Shown here piece after piece: positions 27,207 to 36,681 of a DNA stretch of 64,000 nt. The stretch lies in NCBI RefSeq assembly GCF_027532185.1, contig NZ_JAPZSV010000012.1, positions 1 to 64,000 of the forward strand. Reading direction: 5' to 3'. Within the stretch, counting starts at the first letter, position 1. The number at the start of each line of letters is the position of its first letter. Both the position numbers and the translations under genes were made by a program. The DNA comes from Hylemonella sp. GTDB taxonomy: Bacteria > Pseudomonadota > Gammaproteobacteria > Burkholderiales > Burkholderiaceae_C. A model generated the notes under the pieces. It was not told the origin of the DNA. It made no database searches and worked only from the letters and a program-made list of their open reading frames with translations.

Positions 27207-27989
27207 ATGTTCAATTCCCTCTGGATCGCCAAGACCGGCATGGAAGCCCAGCAGATGCAGCTGGACGTCATCTCCAACAACCTGGCCAACTCGTCGACCA
27301 ACGGCTTCAAGCGCGCGCATGCCGTGTTCGAGGACCTGATCTACCAGAACCTGCGTCAGGCGGGCTCGTCCACGTCCGAGCAGTCGCAACTGCCCACCGG
27401 CCTGCAGGTGGGCCTGGGCGTGCGCACCGTGGCCACGAGCCGCAACTTCACGCAGGGCAGCCTGCAGCAGTCGGGCAAGGGGCTCGACGTGGCCATCCAG
27501 GGCAACGGCTTCTTCCAGATCACCATGCCCGACGGCACGATCAACTACACGCGTGACGGCGCCTTCCAGGTCAACGCGCAGGGCCAGATCGTCACCAGTA
27601 ATGGACTGCCCGTGGCCAACGGCATCACGGTGCCGGCCAACGCGACCAACATCTCGATCTCGGCCGACGGCAACGTGACGGCCACCATCCCGGGCCAGGT
27701 CGCGCCGCAGCCCATCGGCACCATCGCGCTGGCCAGCTTCATCAACCCTGCGGGCCTGGACCCGCGGGGCCAGAACCTCTATGCCGAAACCGCGGCCTCG
27801 GGCCAGCCCAACACGGGCACACCGGGCAGCAACGGCCTGGGGCAGCTCATGCAGGGCTTCCTCGAAACCTCCAACGTCAACGTGGTGCAGGAACTGGTGA
27901 CCATGATCCAGGTCCAGCGCGCCTACGAGATGAACTCCAAGGCCATCCAGACCTCGGACCAGATGCTGCAGAAGCTGGGACAACTGTGA
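27207..27989 (+). CDS. flgG: Flagellar distal rod protein FlgG
   Basis: A 260-aa distal-rod subunit. [20 protein letters not shown] with [14 protein letters not shown] is the FlgG signature, and [20 protein letters not shown] closes the axial core. Its stop overlaps the flgH start by one base (TGATG). Confidence 0.97.
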   Translation: MFNSLWIAKTGMEAQQMQLDVISNNLANSSTNGFKRAHAVFEDLIYQNLRQAGSSTSEQSQLPTGLQVGLGVRTVATSRNFTQGSLQQSGKGLDVAIQGNGFFQITMPDGTINYTRDGAFQVNAQGQIVTSNGLPVANGITVPANATNISISADGNVTATIPGQVAPQPIGTIALASFINPAGLDPRGQNLYAETAASGQPNTGTPGSNGLGQLMQGFLETSNVNVVQELVTMIQVQRAYEMNSKAIQTSDQMLQKLGQL

Positions 27990-28666
27990 TGAAGCGCCTC
28001 ACCCTGATCCTCGGCGTGACGCTGCTCGCAGGTTGTGCCGCCACGCCCAAGCCCGCGCAGGTGGACTTTGCATCCCCCGCGCTGGCGCAGCAGCCGGCCC
28101 AGCCGGTGTCGCGCATGCCCACGGGCAGCCTGTTCCAGCCCACGACCTACCGCGCGAGTTTCGAAGACCGGCGCGCGCGCCAGGTCGGCGACATCGTGAC
28201 CATCCGCATCGTCGAGAACGTCACGGCCAGCCAGAAGTCGAGCTCCACAGCCAACCGCAGCAGCAGCATCGATGGCAGCATCACCGCCGTCCCGGGCCTC
28301 AAGTTCCCGGGCACCGCGGCCGAGAACCGCCTGCGCATCGGCGCCGGCAGCGAGGTGGACTTCTCCGGCGCGGGCGGCACCGAGGCCGCCAACACCTTCG
28401 CGGGCACGATCACGGCCTCGGTGGCCGAGCTCCTGCCCAACGGGCACTTGCTGGTGGTGGGCGAGAAGCAGATCGGCCTGAACCACAACGTCGACGTGCT
28501 GCGCTTCACGGGCACCATCGACCCACTGGCCATCCTGCCCGGCAACATCGTCAACTCCAGCGCCGTGGCCAATGTGCGGGTGGAATCCAGGGGGCGCGGC
28601 CCGCAATACGAGGCCCAGACTGTGGGCTGGCTCACGCGCTTTTTCATGAACGTCTCGCCGTTCTGA
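27989..28666 (+). CDS. flgH: Flagellar L-ring lipoprotein FlgH
   Basis: A 225-aa outer-membrane L-ring protein. The lipobox LLAGC puts the lipidated Cys at residue 16. The blocks RQVGDIVTIRIVENVTASQ and VVGEKQIGLNHNVDVLRFTG are typical, and the protein ends in Phe. Translation is coupled to flgG. Confidence 0.97.
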   Translation: MKRLTLILGVTLLAGCAATPKPAQVDFASPALAQQPAQPVSRMPTGSLFQPTTYRASFEDRRARQVGDIVTIRIVENVTASQKSSSTANRSSSIDGSITAVPGLKFPGTAAENRLRIGAGSEVDFSGAGGTEAANTFAGTITASVAELLPNGHLLVVGEKQIGLNHNVDVLRFTGTIDPLAILPGNIVNSSAVANVRVESRGRGPQYEAQTVGWLTRFFMNVSPF

Positions 28667-28727
28667 AGCACGACCCAACCCTTACCGACAACTTCGACTT
28701 GCCACGCCAGAACTTGAGGCCCGCACC

Positions 28728-29846
28728 ATGAACACCTCCCTGCTCGCCCGCTGCACCACAGCCCTGCTGCTGGGCCTGCTGGCGCTCGCGCCGGCTCAGG
28801 CCAGCCGTATCAAGGAAGTGGCCTCCATCGAAGGCGTACGCAGCAACCAGCTTACGGGCTTCGGCCTGGTCATCGGGCTGGACGGCACCGGCGACCAGAC
28901 CACGCAGATGCCCTACACAACACAGACGCTGAGCAACTACCTGCAGCAGATGGGCATCTCGCTGGCACCTGAGCTGGCCTCCCGCCTGCAGCTGCGCAAC
29001 GTCGCAGCGGTATTGGTCACGGCCCAGCTGCCCGCCTTCGCCCGCCCGGGTCAGACCACGGACGTGACGGTGTCTTCCCTGGGCAATGCGCGCTCGCTGC
29101 GCGGCGGCACGCTGATCGCCACGCCGCTGCGTGGCGCCGACGGTCAGGTCTATGCCCTGGCCCAGGGCAGCCTCATCGTGGCTGGCGCCGGCGCAGCAGC
29201 CGGTGGCAGTCGTGTGCAGGTCAACCACCTGAGCGCCGGCCGCATCCCGGGCGGGGCGCAGATCGAACGCGTGGTGCCCACACCCCTGCTCGAAGGCGAA
29301 AGCGTGCGCCTGAGCCTGGAGGCCAACGACTTCCAGACCGCGCGACGCGTAGCCAGCGCGATCAACAGCCGTTTCGGCGACAGCGTCGCGCGTGCGCTGG
29401 ACGGCCGCTCGGTGGACGTGCGCGCGCCCACCACGCCCAACGAACGCATCAGCTTCCTGGCCGAACTCGAGGAGCTGCCGTTGGAGAATTCGGTCCCCGC
29501 GGCCAAGGTCGTGATCAACTCGCGCACTGGTTCCGTCGTGCTCAACCAGGCCGTGACCCTGGGCCCCTGCGCGATTGCGCACGGCAACCTGTCGATCAGC
29601 ATCAGCTCGACACCGGTGATCAGCCAGCCCGGCCCGCTGTCCGGCGGCCAGACCGTGGTGACCGAGCAGGCCACCATCGAGGTGCGCCAGGAGCCGGGCA
29701 TGCTGATCCAGCTGCCTGCCGCACCCAAGCTGGCCGACGTGGTGCGCGCACTCAACACCCTGGGTGCCACGCCAGCGGATCTGCTGGCCATCCTGCAGGC
29801 CATCAAGGCTGCGGGCGCGCTCAACGCGGAGCTCGAGGTCATCTGA
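28728..29846 (+). CDS. flgI: Flagellar P-ring protein FlgI
   Basis: A 372-aa periplasmic P-ring subunit. A signal peptide (about 1-25, cleaved after AQA) precedes SRIKEVASIEGVRSNQLTG, and GFGLVIGLDGTGDQT is diagnostic. It follows flgH by 61 nt; flgJ begins 1 nt after its stop. Confidence 0.97.
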   Translation: MNTSLLARCTTALLLGLLALAPAQASRIKEVASIEGVRSNQLTGFGLVIGLDGTGDQTTQMPYTTQTLSNYLQQMGISLAPELASRLQLRNVAAVLVTAQLPAFARPGQTTDVTVSSLGNARSLRGGTLIATPLRGADGQVYALAQGSLIVAGAGAAAGGSRVQVNHLSAGRIPGGAQIERVVPTPLLEGESVRLSLEANDFQTARRVASAINSRFGDSVARALDGRSVDVRAPTTPNERISFLAELEELPLENSVPAAKVVINSRTGSVVLNQAVTLGPCAIAHGNLSISISSTPVISQPGPLSGGQTVVTEQATIEVRQEPGMLIQLPAAPKLADVVRALNTLGATPADLLAILQAIKAAGALNAELEVI

Positions 29847-29847
29847 C

Positions 29848-30705
29848 ATGAACGCCTCCAACCTGCTCTCCACCCAGCAGGCCCTGGCCGCCGACGCGTC
29901 CAGCCTGAACCGCCTGAAGTACCAGGCCGGCCAGGCCACGCCCGAGGCCATCAGGGAGACGGCCAAGCAGTTCGAAGCTCTGTTCATGCGCGAGCTGCTC
30001 AAGAGCATGCGCGAGGCCAACGCTTCCATGAAGAGCGGCATGTTCGAGAGCCCGACCGAGAACCTGGGCACCGACCTGCTGGACCAGCAGTTCGCGGTGC
30101 AGATGGCCGGTCAGCCCGGCGGTCTGGCCGAGACCATCGCGAAACAGCTGATGCAGCAGATGGGACTCAAGGACGCCGGTAAGCCAGCAACGGCTGAAAA
30201 AACTGTCCCCGTCTCCGATGCGGCGCGCCGCTTCGTGCAGCAGCACGCCGCCACGGCACAGGACATCGAACGCACAAGCGGCCTGCCCGCCAGCTACCTG
30301 CTGGGCCAGGCCGGGCACGAGAGCGGCTGGGGCCGGCGCGAGATCCGCATGCCCGACGGCAGCCCCTCGCACAACCTCTTCGGCATCAAGGCCACCGCAG
30401 ACTGGAAAGGCAAGGTCGCCGAGGTCACCACCACCGAGTACGTGGACGGTGTGGCGCAGAAGACCGTGGGGCGCTTCCGCGCCTACGACTCCTACGCAGC
30501 GTCCTACCAGGACTTCGCCCGCCTGGTCGGCCACAGCCCGCGCTACGCGCAGGCACGCGAGCAGGCCGGCACTGTGCAGGGCTGGGCCCAGGGGCTGCAG
30601 GACGGCGGCTACGCCACTGACCCCGACTACGCGGCCAAGCTGAGCCGCGCCATCAACACCACGCTGCAGCTGCAGCGTGCCTCTGACGCAGGGAAACTGT
30701 CATGA
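29848..30705 (+). CDS. flgJ: Peptidoglycan hydrolase FlgJ
   Basis: A 285-aa two-domain protein. The N-terminal rod-cap domain (AKQFEALFMRELLKSMREAN) scaffolds rod growth. The C-terminal GH73 glucosaminidase (GQAGHESGWGRREI, with the catalytic Glu at about residue 157, and HNLFGIKA) opens a hole in the murein. The ATG at 29848 starts just after the flgI stop; the extra upstream frame overlaps flgI and is not used. It overlaps flgK by 4 nt. Confidence 0.96.
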   Translation: MNASNLLSTQQALAADASSLNRLKYQAGQATPEAIRETAKQFEALFMRELLKSMREANASMKSGMFESPTENLGTDLLDQQFAVQMAGQPGGLAETIAKQLMQQMGLKDAGKPATAEKTVPVSDAARRFVQQHAATAQDIERTSGLPASYLLGQAGHESGWGRREIRMPDGSPSHNLFGIKATADWKGKVAEVTTTEYVDGVAQKTVGRFRAYDSYAASYQDFARLVGHSPRYAQAREQAGTVQGWAQGLQDGGYATDPDYAAKLSRAINTTLQLQRASDAGKLS

Positions 30706-32744
30706 GCAGCATCCTCAACATCGGCGTGCTGGCGCTGAACGCCAACCAGGCCGCACTGCAGACCGTCAGCAACAACATTGCCAACGTCAACACGCCGGGC
30801 TACTCGCGCCAGCAGGTGGTGCTGCAGAATATCCAGGGCCAGTACACCGGCAGCGGCTATTTCGGCAAGGGCGTGGACGTGCTCACGGTCACGCGGAGCT
30901 ACAACGACTTCCTGACCCGCCAGGCGGCCTCCGCCCAGTCCATCGCCACGGCCGACCAGACGCGCCTGGACAAGCTCAACCAGCTCGAAAACTATTTCAA
31001 AGGCGGCAAGAATGGCCTGGGCGCTGCGGTCAGCGACATGCTCAACGCCTTCAGCGACATCGTCAGCGCGCCCACCGACCTCACCGCACGCTCGGTCGCA
31101 CTGACCCGCGCCGACGAGATGGCCACGCGCTTCAATCAGATGAACCTGCAGCTGGAGCAGATGCGCATCGGCACGGTCGAAGAGCTCAAGACCGCGGCCC
31201 AGGCCATCAACAACCTGGCCCGCCAGATCGCCAAGGCCAACCAGGATATCTCGCGCTCGCAGGGCAATGGCCAGACGCCGAACGACCTGCTGGACCAGCG
31301 TGACCAGCTGATCCGCGAGCTCAACAAGTACATCCAGACCACCAGCATCCCGGCCACCGACGGCAGCGTGGGCATCTTCATCGGCGGCAGCCAGGCCCTG
31401 GTGCTGGGCACCACGGTCTCGCCGGTGTCCATCGTCAACGACCAGTTCTCCGACCTGGCCAAGTCCAAGCTGGCCATCGCGGTCGCTGGCGCACCCCCCA
31501 TGCTGCTGGACGAGAACAGCCTGGGCGGCGGCGAGGTCAGCGGCATGCTGCGCTTCCAGAACCAGGACCTGCTCGAAGCGCGCAACCTGCTGGGCCGCAT
31601 GGCGCTCGCCATCGGCACCAAGATGAACGAGCAGCAGGCCCTGGGCCTGGACCTCAACGGCAACGCCGGCTCGCCGCTGTTCAATCTGGCCGCGCTCCCG
31701 AATGGGCTGGCCCACGTCAACAACACCGGCACCGCCACCCTGGGCCTGACCATCCAGACCGATCCCTCGGGCACGACCTCCTTCGTGGCCACGGACTACG
31801 ACATGGTCTTCACGACCGCCACCACGGGCACGATCACCCGCCTGAGCGACGGTACCCAGGTCGCCTTCGACACTGCGGCCACCAACCCGATTCCGATCGA
31901 CGGCCTGAACATCACCGTCAGCGCCGGCGCTGCCGCCAGCGACCGCTTCCTGCTCAAGCCCTTCAACACCTCGGCCAGCAGTATCTCGACGGCCTTTGCC
32001 TCGCCGCGCGGCCTGGCCATGGCCAGCCCCATCACCGCCGAGGCGGGTATCAACAATGCCGGGACAGTCACCCTGCAGAACCTGCTGGTGAACGAGGTGC
32101 CCACGACCCTGCCTGCGCCTGCCGTGACGCTGCGCTTCATCGGTACCGGCCAGTACATCCGCTCCGATGATGCCGGCTATGCGGGCCTGGTCGCCACCCT
32201 GGACGGCCCGCCCCCGCTGGATCCGGCCAGCCCGGCCTATGCCGCGGCGATTGCTGCGCACCCGGCCGGGGAGCGTTACACCTATATCCCCGGGCAGGTC
32301 ATCGGCGCCGACGACCGCACGACCAACCTGCCTTTCGATCCAACCACCGAGTGGGACTGGTCGCTCACGCTCAAGGGTGTGCCGCAGCCGGGCGACACCT
32401 ATACCGTGGACGCCAACCCTTACCCGCAGCTCAACGCCGGCAATGCCCAGGCCATGCTCGACCTGCGTGACCTGGCCATGTTCGACGGCGGCCCGTTGAC
32501 CGACGGCTACGCCAGCGCCATTGCCCTGATCGGCACGCGCATCCTGAGCGCGCAGTCGGCGGCCACGGTCTCGGCCGACATCGCCACCAATCTCGAGAAG
32601 GAACGCAGTAGCGTCTCGGGTGTGAACCTGGACGAGGAGGCCGCACGCCTGATCCAGTTCCAGCAGGCCTACCAGGCCTCGGGCAAGATGATGCAGGTGG
32701 CACAGACCATCTTCGACACGCTGATCGACAGCATCGGTCGCTAA
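30702..32744 (+). CDS. flgK: Hook-filament junction protein FlgK
   Basis: A 680-aa junction protein (HAP1). The N-terminal block LQTVSNNIANVNTPGYSRQQ and C-terminal VSGVNLDEEAARLIQFQQAY with KMMQVAQTIFDTL are diagnostic. The middle is a variable domain larger than in E. coli FlgK (about 547 aa), which may reflect a surface-exposed insertion. FlgL follows after 12 nt. Confidence 0.96.
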   Translation: MSSILNIGVLALNANQAALQTVSNNIANVNTPGYSRQQVVLQNIQGQYTGSGYFGKGVDVLTVTRSYNDFLTRQAASAQSIATADQTRLDKLNQLENYFKGGKNGLGAAVSDMLNAFSDIVSAPTDLTARSVALTRADEMATRFNQMNLQLEQMRIGTVEELKTAAQAINNLARQIAKANQDISRSQGNGQTPNDLLDQRDQLIRELNKYIQTTSIPATDGSVGIFIGGSQALVLGTTVSPVSIVNDQFSDLAKSKLAIAVAGAPPMLLDENSLGGGEVSGMLRFQNQDLLEARNLLGRMALAIGTKMNEQQALGLDLNGNAGSPLFNLAALPNGLAHVNNTGTATLGLTIQTDPSGTTSFVATDYDMVFTTATTGTITRLSDGTQVAFDTAATNPIPIDGLNITVSAGAAASDRFLLKPFNTSASSISTAFASPRGLAMASPITAEAGINNAGTVTLQNLLVNEVPTTLPAPAVTLRFIGTGQYIRSDDAGYAGLVATLDGPPPLDPASPAYAAAIAAHPAGERYTYIPGQVIGADDRTTNLPFDPTTEWDWSLTLKGVPQPGDTYTVDANPYPQLNAGNAQAMLDLRDLAMFDGGPLTDGYASAIALIGTRILSAQSAATVSADIATNLEKERSSVSGVNLDEEAARLIQFQQAYQASGKMMQVAQTIFDTLIDSIGR

Positions 32745-32756
32745 AAGGAAACCATC

Positions 32757-33977
32757 ATGCGTCTCGGTACCGCCAACGCCTTCGACCGCACCCTGGTCAA
32801 TCTCACGACACGCCAGGCCGGCCTGGCCGATCTGCAGGAGAAGCTCTCCGCGGGCAAGAAAGTGCTGCGTGCCAGCGATGATCCGACCGGCGCGGCCCAG
32901 GCCGAGCGCTCGCAGACGCGGCTGACGCGTGTGGATATCGAACAGCGCGCGCTGAGTCTGCAGAAGAATTCGATGTCGCTGGCCGAATCGACGCTGGGCG
33001 ACGCCCAGTCGCTGATGCAGCAGATCCGCCAGCTCGTCGTGCAGGCCGGTGACGCGACGCTCACGCCGGCGGACCGCCGCAGCATTGCGCAGGAAATGCG
33101 CAGCCTGCGCGACCAGCTCTTCACCTACGCCAACAAGCAGGACAGCAACGGGGTACCACTCTTCGGTGGCCTGGGCAGCGCCAACGCGCCCTTCGTCGAT
33201 CTGACCACGGGCGTGAGCTTCAACGGTATCCCGGGCCAGCAGTCGGGCGGCCCGGTGAGCATTCCCTCCACCATGGACGGCCAGGCCGTGTTCATGAACG
33301 TGCCCTCGGGCAACGGTGTGTTCAATCTCAGCATCGGCACCAACGCCGGCCCGCCGGTCGGGCCCAACCAGGGCCAGCTGTGGGCCGACGTGGGGCGTGT
33401 GCTCACGCCCGGCCTGCTCACCGGCGACAACTACACCGTCACCTTCAACGTCACCGCCACGCTCCCGCCCGTGACCACCTACGACGTGGTCAACACCACC
33501 ACCGCCACGCCGGTGCTCACCGGCCAGCCCTACGTCGATGGCCAGGACATCACTTTCGACGGCCTGTCCTTCGTGGCTCGCGGCGTCCCCGCCAACGGCG
33601 ACACGCTGAACATCACGCCCAGCACGCGCACCGATATCTTTGCAGTGGTCGACGCGGCCATCACCGCAATTGACGGCCAGCCCAACGGCCATGTGTTCAC
33701 GCACAACAACTCGCTGTCCCTGTCCCAGCTCGACAGCGCGATGGAGCGCCTGCAGTCCGCACGTGGCACGGCCGGCGAACTGCTCAAGCGCGCCGACATC
33801 ATCGACAGCAACCAGGAGGACAAGAGCATTCAGCTCGAAGCCGACCGCTCGCGCGCCGAGGACATGGACATGATCAAGGGCATCTCGGAGTTCCAGACCC
33901 AGCAGACCGGCTACAGCGCCGCACTGCAGACCTATGCCCAGATCCAGCGCCTCTCGCTGTTCAACTACATCAGCTGA
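32757..33977 (+). CDS. flgL: Hook-filament junction protein FlgL
   Basis: A 406-aa junction protein (HAP3). Flagellin-like N-terminal helices (LQEKLSAGKKVLRASDDPTG) and C-terminal helices (EDMDMIKGISEFQTQQTGYS) are clear. It is the last structural gene of the flg block. Confidence 0.95.
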   Translation: MRLGTANAFDRTLVNLTTRQAGLADLQEKLSAGKKVLRASDDPTGAAQAERSQTRLTRVDIEQRALSLQKNSMSLAESTLGDAQSLMQQIRQLVVQAGDATLTPADRRSIAQEMRSLRDQLFTYANKQDSNGVPLFGGLGSANAPFVDLTTGVSFNGIPGQQSGGPVSIPSTMDGQAVFMNVPSGNGVFNLSIGTNAGPPVGPNQGQLWADVGRVLTPGLLTGDNYTVTFNVTATLPPVTTYDVVNTTTATPVLTGQPYVDGQDITFDGLSFVARGVPANGDTLNITPSTRTDIFAVVDAAITAIDGQPNGHVFTHNNSLSLSQLDSAMERLQSARGTAGELLKRADIIDSNQEDKSIQLEADRSRAEDMDMIKGISEFQTQQTGYSAALQTYAQIQRLSLFNYIS

Positions 33978-34019
33978 GCCCCGGTCGACTGATTTTTCGA
34001 GCGCCTCGCGCGCGCGCCC

Positions 34020-35171
34020 ATGAGTGCTTCCGTCCTGGACCCCCTGACCCTGGGCTACCGCCTGCTGTGGAACCGCCGGCGCGAGCTCGCCGGCATCGAG
34101 CTGCTGGTCGATGCGGCGCCCGCAGTCGCCGGTGTCGACGCGCGCCACCTGCTGGCCACGCTGGCCGAACTCTGGCCCACGCGTGCGCCCCAGCTGCTGC
34201 TGTCGGTGCGGCACCCCATCCTGCTGCTGGACCTGCTGGTGCACGGCCGTAGCGAAGGCCCCTGGATCGTGCTCACACCCGAGGCCGCGGCCGACTCCGT
34301 GCTGCGCCCGCGAGCCCTGCAGGCCCAGGCCCGCGGCCTGCCTGTGGTCTGGCCCGGCCGGCTCGACGCCGCGCCGCCCCAGCAGGGGCGCCCTGGGCTC
34401 TACCACCTGGAAGGTCACGACGCCATCGGACTGCTGCCGCCAGGGCAGATCCTGCTTGCGCCCGAACAGCATGCGCAGGCCGCCGCCGCGCTGGACCAGC
34501 GCGAGGCCTGGGCCGTGGCCGGCTGGCCGGTGACGTCCACACTGCAGGCGCTGGCCGCTGCCGCGCGCCAGCCGGATCGCACGGCCATCAGCCGCCTGGT
34601 GCGGGCCATCGACGCCGATGCCTCCTGGGACCGGCTCGAAGCCCTGCTCTGCGCCGACCCCGTGCTCTGCTACCGCTTTCTGCAGCACGTCAACGCCACG
34701 GCCGGGCGCCAGCGCGGCGAGATCGACACCGTGCAGCGCGGCCTGCAGCTCTGGGGACTCAAGCATGTGCAGGCTTGGCTGCTCGACCAGATGGTCCAGG
34801 CCAGCGGCGAGGCCGATCTGCAGCCTGTGCGCACCGGCATGGCCGTGCGTGCCAGCCTGGTCGAGCACCTGCTCGACCCCGGCGACGAGGAAGACCTGCG
34901 CAGCGAGGTCTACCTCTGCGGTCTCTACGCCCAGCTCGACCGCCTGCTTGGCGAGCCCCTGGCCACGCTGCTGGGTCGGCTGCCGCTGTCGCAGCGTATC
35001 CTGCAGTCCCTGCTCGAAGGCACGGGGCCCTACGTGCCGGCCCTGCAACTCGCGCACGTGATCGAGGCGGGTGACGCCCGCGGCACGCGCACCCTGAGCG
35101 AGAGCTACGGCTACGAACCCGAGGACGTGAACCGCGCCCTGCTGCGCACGCTGGCCGGCCTGGCCAACTGA
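34020..35171 (+). CDS. HDOD-domain signalling protein with EAL-like N terminus
   Basis: A 383-aa protein of the YuxH-type architecture. The N-terminal part (about 1-180) looks like a degenerate EAL domain (LLWNRRRELAGIELLVDA) without its metal-binding residues. The C-terminal part (about 185-380) is an HDOD domain (AISRLVRAIDADASWDRLEA, LCADPVLCYRFLQHVN). Such proteins act in signalling without known catalysis. It starts 42 nt after flgL on the same strand, so it may be co-transcribed with the flg genes and tie flagellar output to c-di-GMP. This role is inferred. Confidence 0.72.
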   Translation: MSASVLDPLTLGYRLLWNRRRELAGIELLVDAAPAVAGVDARHLLATLAELWPTRAPQLLLSVRHPILLLDLLVHGRSEGPWIVLTPEAAADSVLRPRALQAQARGLPVVWPGRLDAAPPQQGRPGLYHLEGHDAIGLLPPGQILLAPEQHAQAAAALDQREAWAVAGWPVTSTLQALAAAARQPDRTAISRLVRAIDADASWDRLEALLCADPVLCYRFLQHVNATAGRQRGEIDTVQRGLQLWGLKHVQAWLLDQMVQASGEADLQPVRTGMAVRASLVEHLLDPGDEEDLRSEVYLCGLYAQLDRLLGEPLATLLGRLPLSQRILQSLLEGTGPYVPALQLAHVIEAGDARGTRTLSESYGYEPEDVNRALLRTLAGLAN

Positions 35172-35177
35172 TCTGTC

Positions 35178-36587
35178 TCAGCCCCGCGCCGCCAACGCGT
35201 CGCGCTCGCGCGCAAACACCTTCCAGAACGCCGCCTCCTGCGTGGTGGCGTAGTTGATGCGCATCAGCGTACTGCGCTGGCGGCTGGCATGGAAGAGCGC
35301 GCCCGGCGCCAGCAGGTAGCCGGCGTCCAGCAGGCGCTGCGCCAGCACCTCGGTGTCCACCCCCGTGTCCACCCAGCCGAAGAGCCCCGCAGGCGGCGCC
35401 ACAAAACGGCAGCCGTGCGCCTCGGCCAGCTTGACGCTACGCGCACGGGCCGCGTCGAGCCGCACGCGCACCCGCTCGGCATGGCGGCGCAGCTGGCCCT
35501 GGGCAATGCACCAGGCCAGCGCCTGCTCCAACAGGGGCGGGGTACTCAGCGTGGAGATCAGCTTGGTGTCGAGCAGGCGCATGGCCAGCGCCTCGGGCGC
35601 GGCCAGGTAGCCGATGCGCCAGCCCGGCGCGAGGATCTTGGCAAAGCCGCTGACGTAGATGGTGCGCTGAAGCTCGTCGAGCGCGCACAGGCGCACGGCC
35701 TGGTCGGGCGCCAGATGGCTGTAGGAATCGTCCTCGACGATGTGGAAGTCGTGCGCGGCGGCCAGCTGCAGCACGCGGTGGGCGCTGCCCGGCGTCAGGC
35801 TGTAGCCGGTGGGGTTGTGCAACACACTGACGCTCACGAACAGACGCGGGCGGTGCGCCTCGCAGTAGCGCGTCATCACCGCCAGGTCCGGGCCCTCGGG
35901 GCCGCGCGGCACGGGCAGGATGCGCATGCCCAGCGCAGCAAGGCGCGCAAACTCCACGGCCCAGCCCGGCTCCTCGACCATGACCGGATCACCGGGACGC
36001 AGCAGGGTGCGGCTCACGATGTCCAGCGCCTGCGAGGCGCCCACCGTGGTGATGATCTGCGCGGGCACGGCCTGGATGTTGAGGCCGGCCAGCCGGTCGG
36101 CCAACGCTCGGCGCAGGCTGGCGTCGCCCGCCGGTTCGCCGTACTGCAGCGAGGCCTTGCGCAGTGCGGCCGGGCTGGTGACACGGCGCACGGCCGTGGC
36201 CAGAAAAGGGGTCTCCAGCCAATCGGGCGGAAAGACGCCGGTACCGGGCTGCGGCCCTTCGGCGCGGTTGTGGAACATGGCACGGATCAACGCCGTGGCA
36301 TCCACCGGCGCCGGCGCGTCGCTGGCGACCGGTGGGCTGCTGCGGCGCCGCGGCACCGCGGGTTCACGCACATAAAAGCCGCGGTTGCGCCGCGCCTCCA
36401 CCAGGCCCTGGGCCAGCAGGCGGTCATAGGCTGCGACGACGGTGGACGGGCTCACGCCCTGCTGCGTGGCACACAAGCGCACGGAAGGCAGACGGCTGCC
36501 GGGTGCGAGCAGGCGGTCGCGGATGCGCTGGGCGTAACGACCGGCCAGCTGCTCGGCCAGGGTCTGGGCGGTACCGGAAGTGAGCAT
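35178..36587 (-). CDS. MocR-type regulator (GntR HTH fused to aminotransferase fold)
   Basis: A 469-aa protein. The N-terminal winged helix (about 1-75, GSRLPSVRLCATQQGVSPST, then VVAAYDRLLAQGLVEARRNR) is joined to a fold-type I aminotransferase domain with the PLP Lys in SGFAKILAPGWRIGYLAAP. MocR proteins sense amino-acid-like ligands through PLP and control adjacent metabolic genes. The ATG at 36587 starts the HTH; the frame continues upstream into a repeat element. It is divergent from the DMT-aminotransferase-PhzF-VOC operon, which it probably controls. Confidence 0.88.
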   Translation of the reverse strand: MLTSGTAQTLAEQLAGRYAQRIRDRLLAPGSRLPSVRLCATQQGVSPSTVVAAYDRLLAQGLVEARRNRGFYVREPAVPRRRSSPPVASDAPAPVDATALIRAMFHNRAEGPQPGTGVFPPDWLETPFLATAVRRVTSPAALRKASLQYGEPAGDASLRRALADRLAGLNIQAVPAQIITTVGASQALDIVSRTLLRPGDPVMVEEPGWAVEFARLAALGMRILPVPRGPEGPDLAVMTRYCEAHRPRLFVSVSVLHNPTGYSLTPGSAHRVLQLAAAHDFHIVEDDSYSHLAPDQAVRLCALDELQRTIYVSGFAKILAPGWRIGYLAAPEALAMRLLDTKLISTLSTPPLLEQALAWCIAQGQLRRHAERVRVRLDAARARSVKLAEAHGCRFVAPPAGLFGWVDTGVDTEVLAQRLLDAGYLLAPGALFHASRQRSTLMRINYATTQEAAFWKVFARERDALAARG

Positions 36588-36643
36588 CAAAACCTTTCTG
36601 TGCTGCCCGTCGCAGCAATACAGATTACGGGATTGTCCAGGAA

Positions 36644-36657
36644 ACTGTACTGACAGT
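36644..36657. promoter_or_regulatory. Candidate MocR operator
   Basis: ACTGT-ACTG-ACAGT, a dyad 57 bp upstream of the MocR start and on the gene side of the repeat element. Position suggests an autoregulatory site; there is no direct proof. Confidence 0.3.
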
Positions 36658-36681
36658 GTGCTGGTCTGCTGCCTAAAGTGT

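Noticed and set aside
30627-35057. A 1476-codon open frame antisense to flgK, flgL and the HDOD gene
   Set aside because: High-GC shadow frame: composition is low-complexity Gly/Arg/His/Gln, there is no domain, and the plus-strand genes are certain.
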